Part shown: piece by piece, positions 46,168 through 56,109 of the stretch
Position numbering within the stretch: position 1 is the first letter of the stretch
Layout: each line of letters begins with the position of its first letter
Origin: a gamma proteobacterium HTCC2207
GTDB taxonomy: Bacteria; Pseudomonadota; Gammaproteobacteria; Pseudomonadales; Porticoccaceae
Direction of reading: 5' to 3'
DNA length: 59,069 nt
Assembly: GCA_905182265.1 (NCBI GenBank)
Contig: CAJJAO010000002.1
Coordinates: forward strand, 1-59,069
Translations under genes and position numbers: made by a program
The notes under the pieces: generated by a model
Told to the model about the DNA's origin: nothing
Seen by the model: the letters and a program-made list of their open reading frames with translations, nothing else
Databases searched by the model: none

Positions 46168-47634
46168 TTAGAGAGGCTTACCCTGCAATCGAGCCAGCGT
46201 ATTCCGATAACGCTCAGTAATAACAGCCTCATTTTTATGCGCAAAGTTTTCTACCACCCAATGGCCCGCCGCCATCACATCCCGCACCTTATTGGTATTA
46301 CCCGAAAATATTAACCCATTTAACAAATCATCACTGGCCTTGGCAAACAGGTCTGGCGACAAACTATCCAACACCAGAATATCGGCACTGTAGCCCGGCG
46401 CTAACTTACCCACCTTACGCCCCGTTGCCTTGGCACCCCCTTCCAGTGCCGCATCATAAAGTCTTGTACCCGTATGGGGAGACCCGGGCACAGCGCTAAG
46501 GTTGCGCCCCCGATGCAACAGGCGCTGGCCGTATTCCAATAGACGTAGCTCTTCGATAGGCGACGCCGAGGTATTGCTGTCAGAGCCAATGGCAATGCTG
46601 CCCTGCCCTTCAATAGGAGATTTTAAGGGAGAGCTGAAAGGAGTTTTTAATTGAGAGTTTAAAGCCGCCCCCATAAACTCACCCAGAGGAAAAAACCCAT
46701 CCCCCAAATTAGCTTCCGTCGTGGGGCAAAGCCCAACCGTCGCCCCAGATTTTACAATCCCGGCGATTTCGTCTTCATTAATATGGGTGGCATGAATAAG
46801 GCACCAGCGGCTATCAACAGCAACATTATTTAACAACCATTCCACAGGGCGCTGCCCACTCCACGCCATCGACGCCTCTACCTCTGCCACCTGCTCGGCA
46901 ATATGAATATGGATGGGCATGCTTGGGTCAACAGAATCTAGGTAGGCAAGAGTTTCCGCCATAGCTTTTGGAGGTACTGCTCTTAGGCTATGAAATGCTG
47001 CACCTAGAGAGACTGTAGGACCAGAAGGTTGAGCACTTTTAATATGCTCCCCAATAGCCCGATGTAACTGCTGATACTCCTCCACCGTATTACCAAACAG
47101 TTTTTGCTCGTCTTTAAGCGGCGCACCCCCAAAGTCAGAACTCATATACAGCACCGGCAATATTGTCAGACTAATCTGTGCCTCGGCCGCACCCTCAATA
47201 ATGGCCAAGGCGAGTTCGGCCTGATTGGGGTAAGGCTGCCCAGAAGCCTGGTGATGTAGGTAGTGAAACTCTGCGACAGAGGTATAACCGGATTTGAGCA
47301 TTTCCATATACAGCTGCGCTGCAATGGCCCGCAGGTCCTCTGGGGTAATCTGGTGGGCAAACGCGTACATGATTTTGCGCCAGCTCCAGAAGGTATCGCT
47401 AGCGGCACTTATTTTTTCACTGAGGCCCGCCATAGCGCGCTGAAAAGCATGGCTGTGAATATTGGGCATACCGGGGATCGCAGGATGATCAAAGGCCTTA
47501 TCAATGGAGTGAAACTCGCCTGCCAGAGTATCGACCTCCAGGCTCTCTATCAGACCGTTATCAGCGACCGCGATGGTCACACCGGAAGCCCAGCCAGAGT
47601 CGAGGTACGCCTGTTTAAACCAATAGTATTTCAT
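46168..47634 (-). CDS. hutF: Formimidoylglutamate deiminase HutF
   Basis: HutF converts N-formimidoyl-L-glutamate to N-formyl-L-glutamate, which HutG then cleaves. The 488-residue amidohydrolase has PNIHSHAFQRAMAG (metal-binding His-x-His, about 58-70), HIHIAEQVAEVE (about 240-251), CLIHATHINEDE and IAIGSDSNTS (the catalytic Asp). Between GEFMGAALN and GSIAIGSD a low-complexity insertion SQLKTPFS / SPLKSPIE is encoded by a degenerate 24-bp duplication at 46610-46657. The start lies just below a 25-bp repeat array that occupies its upstream region. Confidence 0.95.
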   Translation of the reverse strand: MKYYWFKQAYLDSGWASGVTIAVADNGLIESLEVDTLAGEFHSIDKAFDHPAIPGMPNIHSHAFQRAMAGLSEKISAASDTFWSWRKIMYAFAHQITPEDLRAIAAQLYMEMLKSGYTSVAEFHYLHHQASGQPYPNQAELALAIIEGAAEAQISLTILPVLYMSSDFGGAPLKDEQKLFGNTVEEYQQLHRAIGEHIKSAQPSGPTVSLGAAFHSLRAVPPKAMAETLAYLDSVDPSMPIHIHIAEQVAEVEASMAWSGQRPVEWLLNNVAVDSRWCLIHATHINEDEIAGIVKSGATVGLCPTTEANLGDGFFPLGEFMGAALNSQLKTPFSSPLKSPIEGQGSIAIGSDSNTSASPIEELRLLEYGQRLLHRGRNLSAVPGSPHTGTRLYDAALEGGAKATGRKVGKLAPGYSADILVLDSLSPDLFAKASDDLLNGLIFSGNTNKVRDVMAAGHWVVENFAHKNEAVITERYRNTLARLQGKPL

Positions 47635-47647
47635 TCAAACGTTGCTC

Positions 47648-47834
47648 TTTATCTAGGGGCCGCTGAGGGCTCTTTAGTTAGGGCCGCTGAGGGCTTTTTA
47701 TTTAGGAGCCGCTGAAGGCTTTTTATTTAGGAGCCGCTGAAGGCTCTTTGCTCTTTATTTAGGGTCTGCTGAGGGCTCTTTAGTTAGGTCCGCTAAGGGC
47801 TCTTTGTCCTTTATCTAGGGGCAGCTGAGGGCTC
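47648..47834. repeat. 25-bp repeat family, locus C (7 copies), upstream of hutF
   Basis: Seven units of 24-32 bases, read on the minus strand as GAGCCCTCAGC...CTAGATAAA and variants. The array lies between the hutF start codon (14 bases away) and the HutC-like palindrome, so a hutF transcript starting near the palindrome would carry it in its leader. Confidence 0.9.
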
Positions 47835-47865
47835 TTGGTCGGTTTTAATATACTTTTCCGCTTGG

Positions 47866-47883
47866 CAAATGTCTATACATTTG
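47866..47883. promoter_or_regulatory. HutC-type operator between hutF and hutU
   Basis: CAAATGT-CTAT-ACATTTG is a perfect 7-bp inverted repeat with a 4-base centre. Its core TGTCTATACA resembles the known HutC consensus. It lies 45 bases before the hutU start, in the region shared with hutF. Confidence 0.75.
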
Positions 47884-47927
47884 AGAGGATGTATTAAACA
47901 GAATATTAAAGCACCTAGAGGCTTACC

Positions 47928-49670
47928 ATGACCGACAAACCTGAGTCTGCACCAGCCGCATCAGCCGCTCCAATCGTCCGCTCCCCTACTGGCACCCAGC
48001 TCACCGCCAAAAGCTGGCTCACCGAAGCGGCCATGCGCATGCTGATGAACAACCTTGACCCAGACGTTGCAGAGCGCCCAGAAGATCTGGTGGTCTACGG
48101 GGGTATAGGCAAAGCTGCCCGCAACTGGGAGAGCTACCACAGTATTATCGAGTCATTAAAAAATCTCGAGAGCGACGAAACATTACTCGTGCAGAGTGGC
48201 AAACCAGTGTTTGTGGCCAAAACCCATGAAGATGCCCCGCGAGTGTTAATCGCCAACTCCAACCTAGTGCCCCATTGGGCCAACTGGGAACACTTTAACG
48301 AGCTAGATAAGCTGGGCCTCATGATGTACGGCCAAATGACCGCTGGCTCTTGGATTTATATTGGCAGCCAGGGCATTGTGCAAGGGACCTACGAAACCTT
48401 TGTCGAGATGGGCCGCCAGCATTACAACGGCGACTTAACAGGCAAGTGGATTGTCACCGCAGGTCTCGGAGGTATGGGTGGCGCACAGCCCCTAGCGGCC
48501 AGCATGGCCGGTGCCAGCAGCCTCAACATAGAATGCGACGAAACTCGTATCGACTTCCGCCTGCGTACTGGCTATCTAGACAAAAAAGCCACAGACCTAG
48601 ACGACGCACTAGACATACTAGAGCAGGCTAAAATTCATGGCACAGCGGTTTCCGTGGGCCTGCAAGGCAATGCCCCGGAAGTATTATTACAACTGCTAGA
48701 ACGTGGTGTTCGCCCAGACGCAGTCACCGACCAGACCTCTGCCCACGATCCCGTAAACGGTTACCTGCCCATGGGCTGGACTATCCCCCAATGGAAACAG
48801 GCACAAATCAGCGCCCCACACAAAGTAGCCGCCGCGGCCAAAGCCTCCATGGCCATTCATGTGCAAGCCATGCTCGACTTCCAAAAGCTCGGCATACCCA
48901 CCTTTGACTACGGCAACAATATTCGCCAGGTGGCCTTTGACGAAGGGGTAAACAACGCCTTTGATTTCCCGGGTTTTGTGCCCGCCTATATTCGCCCGCT
49001 GTTTTGTCGCGGTGTCGGCCCCTTCCGCTGGGTTGCCCTGAGTGGTGACCCAGAAGACATCTACAAAACCGACCAAAAGGTCAAGGAGCTAATCCCCGAC
49101 GACAAACACCTGCACAACTGGCTCGACATGGCCAGAGAACGCATTCAGTTTCAGGGCTTACCGGCGCGCATCTGCTGGGTCGGTTTAGGGCAACGGGACA
49201 TGTTAGCCCTAGCCTTTAACGAAATGGTTGCCAGCGGCGAACTCAAAGCCCCCATCGTGGTTGGCCGCGACCATTTAGATTCTGGCTCTGTAGCCAGCCC
49301 CAACCGCGAAACCGAAGCCATGCGTGACGGCTCCGACGCAGTCTCTGACTGGCCGTTATTAAATGCTCTGCTCAATACCGCCAGTGGCGCTACCTGGGTT
49401 TCATTGCACCACGGCGGCGGCGTTGGCATGGGCTTTTCCCAGCACTCAGGTGTGGTGATTGTTTGTGACGGAACAGCCGCCGCAGCCAAAAGAATCGCAA
49501 GAGTGTTATGGAACGACCCGGCCAGTGGTGTATACCGCCACGCCGATGCCGGCTACGAAACCGCCATTGAATGTGCCCGCGAGAATAATCTCAACATACC
49601 TATGCTGCCCAAGCGTTCAGATCAAGCGCCCAATAATAGGGACAGCAGGCAGCAGCAGGGAGCAAAATAA
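47928..49670 (+). CDS. hutU: Urocanate hydratase
   Basis: HutU converts urocanate to imidazolonepropionate using NAD+ as an electrophile. The 580-residue protein matches the family length. Visible motifs are [24 protein letters not shown], the NAD-binding [24 protein letters not shown] and the C-terminal [25 protein letters not shown]. It is the first gene of hutUHGI; hutH follows after one base. A GAGG site precedes the ATG. Confidence 0.98.
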   Translation: MTDKPESAPAASAAPIVRSPTGTQLTAKSWLTEAAMRMLMNNLDPDVAERPEDLVVYGGIGKAARNWESYHSIIESLKNLESDETLLVQSGKPVFVAKTHEDAPRVLIANSNLVPHWANWEHFNELDKLGLMMYGQMTAGSWIYIGSQGIVQGTYETFVEMGRQHYNGDLTGKWIVTAGLGGMGGAQPLAASMAGASSLNIECDETRIDFRLRTGYLDKKATDLDDALDILEQAKIHGTAVSVGLQGNAPEVLLQLLERGVRPDAVTDQTSAHDPVNGYLPMGWTIPQWKQAQISAPHKVAAAAKASMAIHVQAMLDFQKLGIPTFDYGNNIRQVAFDEGVNNAFDFPGFVPAYIRPLFCRGVGPFRWVALSGDPEDIYKTDQKVKELIPDDKHLHNWLDMARERIQFQGLPARICWVGLGQRDMLALAFNEMVASGELKAPIVVGRDHLDSGSVASPNRETEAMRDGSDAVSDWPLLNALLNTASGATWVSLHHGGGVGMGFSQHSGVVIVCDGTAAAAKRIARVLWNDPASGVYRHADAGYETAIECARENNLNIPMLPKRSDQAPNNRDSRQQQGAK

Positions 49671-49671
49671 C

Positions 49672-51207
49672 ATGACCACATTAATACTCTCCCCCGGCAA
49701 AGTAACATTAGCGCAGCTGCGCGAACTGTATTTTTCCCAGCCAACAGTTGCCCTAGACGAAGCCAGCTGGGCTGGCGTGCAGCGCAGTGCCGACACAGTC
49801 TCTGCCGCCGTAGCCAAAGGTGACGCCGCCTATGGCATTAACACAGGCTTTGGCCTGCTGGCCCAGACACGCATTCCCGACGACCAGCTCTCGGTGTTGC
49901 AAAAAAACCTAGTCACATCCCACTGTGCCGGTGTTGGTAAAGATCTCAGTAACGAAGTTGTGCGCCTTATCATGTGCCTCAAAGTCATTAGCCTAGCCCG
50001 GGGTTATTCCGGCGTTCGCAAGTTAGTGATCGACAGCCTTATCCAATGCATTAATGCTGGCATCATGCCCAGTATTCCCGAAAAAGGCTCCGTAGGTGCC
50101 TCTGGTGATCTGGCTCCCCTAGCCCATCTGGCCCTGTGCCTTATTGGTGAGGGCGACTGCCATTATCAGGGTGCTGTTATGCCTGCGGCTCAGGCTCTCG
50201 CCGCTGCGTCCATCGTTCCTTTAGTACTGGGCCCCAAAGAAGGTCTGGCGCTATTAAATGGCACCCAGGCCTCCACCGCCTTGGCCCTAGTAGGTTTGTT
50301 TCATACCGAAAATCTGTTTGGTGCCGCCATGGTGGCAGGTTCTCTGTCAGTAGACGCCCTTAAAGGCAGCGCCAAACCCTTTGACGCACGCATCCATGAA
50401 GTGCGTGGCCAGCCAGGGCAAATGGCCACAGCAATGGTTTACCGCCGCTTGCTTGAGGGCAGCGACATACTGACGTCACATATTAACTGTGACCGGGTGC
50501 AAGACCCCTACTCCCTAAGATGCCAGCCCCAAGTCATGGGTGCCTGCCTAGATCTAATTAACAGCGCCAGCAAAACATTATTAATAGAAGCCAACGCGGC
50601 CACCGATAACCCGCTAATTTTTGACAATGGCGACATTATCTCTGGGGGTAATTTCCATGCCGAGCCCATAGCCATGGCGGCAGATACCTTAGCCATCGCC
50701 ATTGCAGAGATCGGTGCTATTTCAGAGCGGCGTATTGCCATATTAGTCGACCCGAAAATGAGTGGCTTACCCGCCTTTTTAATTGAAAATAGCGGTCTTA
50801 ATTCCGGGTTTATGATTGCCCAAGTAACAGCCGCCGCACTGGCCTCAGAGAATAAAACCTTTGCCCACCCCGCCAGTGTCGACAGCCTACCCACCTCCGC
50901 CAACCAAGAAGACCATGTCAGCATGGCCACCTTTGCCGCACGCCGCTTAGGAGACATGGCCGAAAACACCTCAGGGATACTCGCCGTCGAGTTGCTCGCT
51001 GCCGTGCAGGGTATCGACTTTCATGCCCCCGTAAAAACCTCAGCAGTGCTGCAACCTGCCTACCAAAAAGTCCGCGACAAAGTGGCCTTTTATGAACAGG
51101 ATCGGGTAATGTCTGGGGATATGAAAACCATTATGCAGCTCGTTCACGAGGGCCAGCTGTTTGCCTTCGCCAAAGATATTCTGCCTTCTGGCATGGGCTC
51201 AGAATAG
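49672..51207 (+). CDS. hutH: Histidine ammonia-lyase
   Basis: HutH deaminates histidine to urocanate, the first step of histidine degradation. The 511-residue protein carries the self-forming MIO cofactor at Ala143-Ser144-Gly145 in [15 protein letters not shown], the N-terminal YGINTGFG motif and [19 protein letters not shown]. The start at 49672 ([10 protein letters not shown]) is used: it directly follows the hutU stop and gives the family length, whereas an in-frame ATG further upstream lies inside hutU. Confidence 0.98.
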   Translation: MTTLILSPGKVTLAQLRELYFSQPTVALDEASWAGVQRSADTVSAAVAKGDAAYGINTGFGLLAQTRIPDDQLSVLQKNLVTSHCAGVGKDLSNEVVRLIMCLKVISLARGYSGVRKLVIDSLIQCINAGIMPSIPEKGSVGASGDLAPLAHLALCLIGEGDCHYQGAVMPAAQALAAASIVPLVLGPKEGLALLNGTQASTALALVGLFHTENLFGAAMVAGSLSVDALKGSAKPFDARIHEVRGQPGQMATAMVYRRLLEGSDILTSHINCDRVQDPYSLRCQPQVMGACLDLINSASKTLLIEANAATDNPLIFDNGDIISGGNFHAEPIAMAADTLAIAIAEIGAISERRIAILVDPKMSGLPAFLIENSGLNSGFMIAQVTAAALASENKTFAHPASVDSLPTSANQEDHVSMATFAARRLGDMAENTSGILAVELLAAVQGIDFHAPVKTSAVLQPAYQKVRDKVAFYEQDRVMSGDMKTIMQLVHEGQLFAFAKDILPSGMGSE

Positions 51208-51210
51208 CCT

Positions 51211-52017
51211 ATGAACGCCCCCCAAACATTTGAGTTCACCCAAGGTGACAGCCCTCTTTTGGTGAGCATGCCCCATGTGGGCGAGCAGGTGCCCAGCGAG
51301 ATATTGGCCAACTTTACCCAGCGGGGTCAGGCCCTGCCCGATACAGACTGGTATGTGCATCGGCTCTATGACTTTTTACCCAGCCTTGGGGTATCGAGCA
51401 TCCAAGCCAACTATTCCCGCTACCTCATCGATCTCAACCGGTCACCGGACAATAAGTCCCTATACCCAGGCCAAAACGTCACCCAAATATGCACCACCAG
51501 CCTGTTCGACAACCAACCTCTCTATGTTGCGGGCACAGAGCCCAGCGCCGCCGATATAGCTCAGCGCACAACCCAGTACTGGCAGCCCTATCATCAAAAA
51601 GTTGAAGAAGAGCTAGCGCGCATTAAACAGCGCTTTGGCTACGCCCTACTTTGGGACGCCCATTCCATTAAAAACATTGTGCCGCGCTTTTTTGACGGCC
51701 AGCTCCCCGACTTTAATTGGGGCAATGCCAATCATCGGGCTTCTAGTGCCGAGTTATTAAACTCTCTTCACGAGACAGTGCTTGCTCAGGGCGACTACTC
51801 TTCGGTGTGCAATGGTCGCTTTAAAGGCGGTTACATTACCCGCCAATACGGCTCACCCGAACACCATATTCACGCTGTGCAGCTAGAATTATCTCAGATC
51901 ACTTATATGCCAGACCAAAACAGTTTTGAGTACAGCGAACAGCGCGCCGCCCAGGTTAAACCACTCATTAAAAAGCTAGTGCAACAGATGATCAGTCATC
52001 CGTTTACCCGAGACTAA
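51211..52017 (+). CDS. hutG: N-formylglutamate deformylase
   Basis: HutG hydrolyses N-formyl-L-glutamate to glutamate and formate, the last step of the HutF-dependent route. The 268-residue protein has the family sequences LLVSMPHVGEQVP, DTDWYVHRLYDFLP, NYSRYLIDLNRSPD and LLWDAHSI, where histidines and acidic residues bind a metal ion. It lies three bases after hutH and three before hutI, so translation is probably coupled. Confidence 0.96.
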   Translation: MNAPQTFEFTQGDSPLLVSMPHVGEQVPSEILANFTQRGQALPDTDWYVHRLYDFLPSLGVSSIQANYSRYLIDLNRSPDNKSLYPGQNVTQICTTSLFDNQPLYVAGTEPSAADIAQRTTQYWQPYHQKVEEELARIKQRFGYALLWDAHSIKNIVPRFFDGQLPDFNWGNANHRASSAELLNSLHETVLAQGDYSSVCNGRFKGGYITRQYGSPEHHIHAVQLELSQITYMPDQNSFEYSEQRAAQVKPLIKKLVQQMISHPFTRD

Positions 52018-52020
52018 ATT

Positions 52021-53307
52021 ATGGCCAACGATAACCAGCAATGGGACAGCCTGTGGATCAACGTCAACATAGCCACCATGGTAAATATAGCCACTATGGT
52101 AGATATGGCCACTATGGCAGCCGGGGCAGACGGGACTAACAGCTATGGGTCAATTTTAAACGGCGCCATTGGCGTCAAAGACCAGCGCATAATATGGGTC
52201 GGCAAACAGTCAGACCTGCCACAAAGCCCGCAAAAATGCGCCCGTGAAATTCATGATGGTCAGCATCAATGGTTAACTCCCGGGCTAATCGACTGCCATA
52301 CCCACCTGGTTTTTGGCGGTAACCGCGCCACAGAATTTGCCCAGCGTCTCGGGGGTGTAAGTTACACAGAGATATCTAAAGCCGGTGGCGGCATTCGCTC
52401 TACAGTCACGGCCACCAGAGCCGCCACCGAACAACAACTAATGGACTCAGCCCAGAAACGCTTAAACCACCTAATGGCCGAAGGTGTCACCAGCCTAGAA
52501 ATCAAATCTGGCTATGGCCTAGACACCAAAAATGAAGTGCGCATGCTGCAAGTTGCCCGCGCCCTAGAACAGCACAATGCCATTGGTGTGAGCACCACCT
52601 TTTTGGGTGCCCACAGCATTCCCAATGAATATGAAGCTCGCCCACAAGACTATATCGATTTGGTCTGTGAACAGATGATCCCAGAGATTGCCCGCTTAGG
52701 CCTAGCCGATGCCGTCGATGCATTTTGCGAAACCATTGCCTTTAGCCCCGCACAGACCGCCCAGGTTTTTGACCAAGCCAAGGCTCACAACCTGCCAGTA
52801 AAACTCCATGCCGATCAACTCAGCGACAGCGGCGGTGCCAAACTAGCAGCAGACTATGGCGCCCTGTCGGCAGACCATATTGAATACAGCTCTGAACAGG
52901 GCATTGCCGCCATGGCCGAGGCCGGTGTAACAGCAGTGCTGCTGCCCGGTGCGTTTTATACTCTAAGAGAAACCCAGCAACCGCCCCTAGAATTACTGCG
53001 CCGTTACAAGGTGCCCATCGCCATAGCCACAGACGCAAACCCCGGCTCCTCACCAACTACATCTCTACTACTCATGGTCAACATGGCCAGCACCTTATTT
53101 CGGATGCTGCCATCAGAGAGCTTCGCTGGTGTCACCATTAATGCCGCCAAAGCCCTAGGGCTTGACCATGATCGTGGTAGTCTCGAGGTTGGCAAACGAG
53201 CCGACTTTGCCCTTTGGGATATTCATGAGATGTCAGAATTAGGCTATTGGGTAGGTGTTAACCCCTGCACAGGCCGCGTCAAAAATGGCGTTTATATCCC
53301 CCACTGA
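52021..53307 (+). CDS. hutI: Imidazolonepropionase, with repeat-extended N-terminus
   Basis: HutI opens imidazolonepropionate to formimidoylglutamate. The 428-residue amidohydrolase has the metal motif [10 protein letters not shown], the middle [10 protein letters not shown] and KLHADQLSD, and the end [14 protein letters not shown], all diagnostic. In the N-terminal strand region, where family members have only a short loop, residues 16-33 are three copies of NIATMV-type repeats from an 18-bp array, lengthening the protein by about 15 residues over the usual 400-410. It is the last gene of the hut operon. Confidence 0.97.
   Translation: MANDNQQWDSLWINVNIATMVNIATMVDMATMAAGADGTNSYGSILNGAIGVKDQRIIWVGKQSDLPQSPQKCAREIHDGQHQWLTPGLIDCHTHLVFGGNRATEFAQRLGGVSYTEISKAGGGIRSTVTATRAATEQQLMDSAQKRLNHLMAEGVTSLEIKSGYGLDTKNEVRMLQVARALEQHNAIGVSTTFLGAHSIPNEYEARPQDYIDLVCEQMIPEIARLGLADAVDAFCETIAFSPAQTAQVFDQAKAHNLPVKLHADQLSDSGGAKLAADYGALSADHIEYSSEQGIAAMAEAGVTAVLLPGAFYTLRETQQPPLELLRRYKVPIAIATDANPGSSPTTSLLLMVNMASTLFRMLPSESFAGVTINAAKALGLDHDRGSLEVGKRADFALWDIHEMSELGYWVGVNPCTGRVKNGVYIPH
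52066..52119 (+). repeat. 18-bp tandem array in hutI (x3)
   Basis: Three in-frame 18-bp units (AACATAGCCACCATGGTA and two variants) encode [12 protein letters not shown] and DMATMA. Confidence 0.88.
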
Positions 53308-53361
53308 CGGCATTAGAGTAATTGCCAGTCACAATCACCCAGTTGATTGCAGCGGCCTCTA

Positions 53362-53390
53362 TTGCCCATCTCAGCTAGCAAACCTATACT
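53362..53390 (+). promoter_or_regulatory. Sigma-70 promoter of the emrAB pair
   Basis: TTGCCC and TATACT are separated by exactly 17 bases and lie about 50 bases before the emrA-like start, between hutI and the efflux pair. Confidence 0.55.
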
Positions 53391-53441
53391 AATTTTGTTA
53401 TCAGGTTCCAACAAATAATAATAAAAATAGGTTGAACCACC

Positions 53442-54464
53442 GTGTCAAAAAAAGCTAAAAACAATCTGCTTGTCTGGGCAGGCCCATTAGTCATTGCTGT
53501 TATTGGCATCTGGGTATATTTGCAGAGCGGCCGCTTTATAGAAACCGACAACGCCTATCTCAAGGCCAACAAGGTATCCATAAGCAGTGAAATATCCGGC
53601 AAGGTAGTCGAAGTCATGGTGGGCGACAACGGTCTAGTTGAAGCGGGCCAGGTAATGTTTCGGGTCGACGACCAACCCTACCAAATTGCTCTGGCAAGAG
53701 CCCAAGCCAATCTGGTTAAAGTAGGCGGTGACCTAGAAAGCCTAAAAGCCGATTACCTCAATAAGCTAGCCGACATAAGTAAAACCCAAAACCAACAGAC
53801 GTTTTATCGCCAAGAATTCAAACGCCTCAGCAGCTTACTACCCAGCCGAGCCGTATCAGCCGCTCAGGTAGATCAAGCGGAATACCAGTACCAAGACGCT
53901 GGCAAAGAATTAGAGGTAACCAAACAGGCCCTGCAAGTAGTTAAGGCACGCCTGATCGATATGGACCTGCCCCTAGAGCAGCACCCCAACTATTTACTGG
54001 CCATGGCAGAGTTAAAAAAAGCTCGCCTAGACCTAAGCCATGTACAAACCCTAGCGCCCTCCACCGGTATAGTCGCCAACTTCAATATTCAGCTGGGCCA
54101 ATACATTATTGCCGGCAGCCCTCTCTACAGTTTGGTAGATAGCAGCCATATCTGGGTTGAAGCAAATTTTAAAGAGACCGACCTCACCTACCTACGCGAA
54201 GGCCAGAGCGCAGAAATCACCGTGGACAGCTACCCCGATCTACAGTGGCAAGGTGTTATAAGCAGTATCGCACCGGGTACTGGCTCTGAGTTTTCTCTAC
54301 TGCCCGCACAAAACAGCACCGGCAACTGGGTCAAGGTAGTGCAGCGCATTATGGTCAAACTAGACATAGACGCTAACACCAACACAGCCCCCCTAGCCGC
54401 AGGCATGAGCGCCGAGATCACCGTGGATATCGAGCGCAGACCCAATATGCCCTGGTCAAAATAA
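53442..54464 (+). CDS. emrA: HlyD/EmrA family efflux adaptor
   Basis: A 340-residue periplasmic adaptor that links an inner-membrane pump to an outer-membrane channel. One N-terminal membrane helix (about 8-25, LLVWAGPLVIAVIGIWVY) is followed by the barrel-sandwich half-motif TDNAYLKANKVSISSEISGKVVEV, a coiled-coil hairpin (about 85-180) and the second half LAPSTGIVANFNIQLGQYI. The start is GTG. It is three bases upstream of the transporter gene. TDNAY and the small size are typical of EmrA partners of DHA2 pumps. Confidence 0.9.
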   Translation: MSKKAKNNLLVWAGPLVIAVIGIWVYLQSGRFIETDNAYLKANKVSISSEISGKVVEVMVGDNGLVEAGQVMFRVDDQPYQIALARAQANLVKVGGDLESLKADYLNKLADISKTQNQQTFYRQEFKRLSSLLPSRAVSAAQVDQAEYQYQDAGKELEVTKQALQVVKARLIDMDLPLEQHPNYLLAMAELKKARLDLSHVQTLAPSTGIVANFNIQLGQYIIAGSPLYSLVDSSHIWVEANFKETDLTYLREGQSAEITVDSYPDLQWQGVISSIAPGTGSEFSLLPAQNSTGNWVKVVQRIMVKLDIDANTNTAPLAAGMSAEITVDIERRPNMPWSK

Positions 54465-54467
54465 TCC

Positions 54468-55982
54468 ATGTCCACAGTCACTGAGCTAAGCCCCTCAGCA
54501 AAGTCTGCAGTGACCGTTGCCGTAATGTTAGCGGCTATTATGCAGGTGCTAGACACCACCATCGCCAATGTTGCCCTGCCCCATATGCAAGGCAGCCTAT
54601 CGGCAACCCAAGAGCAGCTAGCCTGGGTGCTAACCTCCTATATTGTCGCCTCAGCTATTATGACCTTGCCCGTAGGCTGGCTCGCTGGGCGCTACGGTTG
54701 CAAGTCTGTATTTGTCATTTCTGTGGCTGGTTTTACCGCAGCCTCGGTACTCTGCGGTGCCGCCAGCACCCTCAATGAAATGATTTTGTTTCGAGTTTTG
54801 CAGGGTATTTTTGGCGCAGCACTAGTGCCTCTATCGCAAACAGTACTGCTTAATATTAACCGCAAAGAAGACCACCCCAAGGCCATGGGCCTATGGTCTG
54901 CCAGCATAATGATTGGTCCAATTCTGGGGCCTACCCTCGGCGGCGCACTCACCGAATACTATTCATGGCGCTGGTCGTTTTATATTAATCTGCCCATCGG
55001 CATCATGGCCTTTTTAATTATGCTGGCAGTTATGCCAAACACTGAAAAGGTCGAGAGACCCTTCGATAAATTGGGCTTTTTTACCCTCAGTGTCACCATT
55101 GCCTGCCTGCAATTAATTCTCGATCGGGGCCAACATGTCGACTGGTTTGACGCCGCCGAAATACAACTCTACTGCGCCCTGATTCTGTCGTCACTGTGGG
55201 TTTATATTCTGCACACCCGCACAGCAGATAACCCGTTTTTATCCCCAGCTGTTTTGCGTGATCGCAACTTTATGGTGTCTCTGGCGTTTATGTTTTTTGT
55301 CGGTCTGGTGCTGCTGGCCAGCATGGCGTTAATGCCCCCCTACCTACAAAACCTCATGGGTTATCCCATATTAGATATTGGCTTTATTCTGGCTCCCAGA
55401 GGCCTAGGTACCATGCTGGGCATGATAGTGGTAGCCAAGATTGGCGCCCGGATAGATACTCGCATAGTTATTTTGTTTGGGCTTTTAACAGCAGCTTATA
55501 GCCTGTCCATGATGACCGAATACAACGACTTTGTACCTCGCCACATGTTAATTGAAAGCGGTCTGCTGCAAGGTTTTGGCTTGGGCTGCATCTTTATGCC
55601 ATTAAGTAATATTGCCTACCTAACCATGCCCGAAGAACATCGCGCCGAAGCCGCAGGGCTGTTTAGTTTGGTGCGTAATTTAGGCGGCAGTATCGGCGTG
55701 TCTATCGCCTTTGCCCTACTGTCACGAGATATGCAGACTCACCATTCGTACCTCAACGAAAACATAACCCCCTATACCTTTGTCATGGGCTTGCAACAGT
55801 TCCCCCAAGAATACGGCACCAGCCTCAGCGTACTACTCGCCGGTATGAACAACGAAATTTCCAGACAGGCCGCCGCCATATCTTATATAAATAGCTTCTA
55901 CTTTATGATGTGGATCATGCTCGCCATCACCCCGCTAATATTCTTGCTAAAAGGCCCAGCCGGTAAAAAGATAAAGGTATAA
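54468..55982 (+). CDS. emrB: DHA2 family multidrug efflux transporter, EmrB-like
   Basis: A 504-residue MFS transporter with 14 predicted membrane helices. It has the DHA2 features LDTTIANVALPHMQGSLSAT in the first helix region, WVLTSYIVASAIMTLPVGWLAGRYG (motif A) and LGPTLGGAL (motif C of drug exporters). With the preceding adaptor it would form a tripartite pump with an outer-membrane channel encoded elsewhere. The substrate is unknown. A repeat-bearing intergenic region separates it from the convergent HMG-CoA reductase gene. Confidence 0.93.
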   Translation: MSTVTELSPSAKSAVTVAVMLAAIMQVLDTTIANVALPHMQGSLSATQEQLAWVLTSYIVASAIMTLPVGWLAGRYGCKSVFVISVAGFTAASVLCGAASTLNEMILFRVLQGIFGAALVPLSQTVLLNINRKEDHPKAMGLWSASIMIGPILGPTLGGALTEYYSWRWSFYINLPIGIMAFLIMLAVMPNTEKVERPFDKLGFFTLSVTIACLQLILDRGQHVDWFDAAEIQLYCALILSSLWVYILHTRTADNPFLSPAVLRDRNFMVSLAFMFFVGLVLLASMALMPPYLQNLMGYPILDIGFILAPRGLGTMLGMIVVAKIGARIDTRIVILFGLLTAAYSLSMMTEYNDFVPRHMLIESGLLQGFGLGCIFMPLSNIAYLTMPEEHRAEAAGLFSLVRNLGGSIGVSIAFALLSRDMQTHHSYLNENITPYTFVMGLQQFPQEYGTSLSVLLAGMNNEISRQAAAISYINSFYFMMWIMLAITPLIFLLKGPAGKKIKV

Positions 55983-55992
55983 AACCCAAAGC

Positions 55993-56025
55993 AAAAAAAA
56001 GGGCCAGTTCCCAAAAGAACCAGCC
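55993..56025 (-). terminator. Terminator of the HMG-CoA reductase gene
   Basis: On the minus strand a 9-bp stem with two G-U wobbles (GGCTGGTTC / GAACTGGCC) and a 6-base loop is followed by a run of eight T. It sits past the reductase stop, beyond the repeat units. Confidence 0.75.
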
Positions 56026-56051
56026 TCAATTAATTAAACAAAAAATCCCCA

Positions 56052-56101
56052 GAGCCCTCAGCGTCCCCTAGATAAAAAGCCCTCGGCGGCCCCTAGATAA
56101 A
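56052..56101. repeat. 25-bp repeat family, locus D (2 copies)
   Basis: Two adjacent 25-bp units beginning GAGCCCTCAGC and AAGCCCTCGGC, both ending CTAGATAAA. The first is base-for-base identical to the unit at 30744-30768. It lies just downstream of the HMG-CoA reductase stop codon. Confidence 0.9.
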
Positions 56102-56109
56102 AAGCAAGC

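Noticed and set aside
49459..49671. Upstream in-frame start for hutH
   Set aside because: The extra 71 residues overlap hutU in another frame and have no similarity to the family; the ATG at 49672 fits.
52502..53056. Reverse-strand frames within hutI
   Set aside because: Shadow frames of a well-recognised gene without start signals or recognisable domains.
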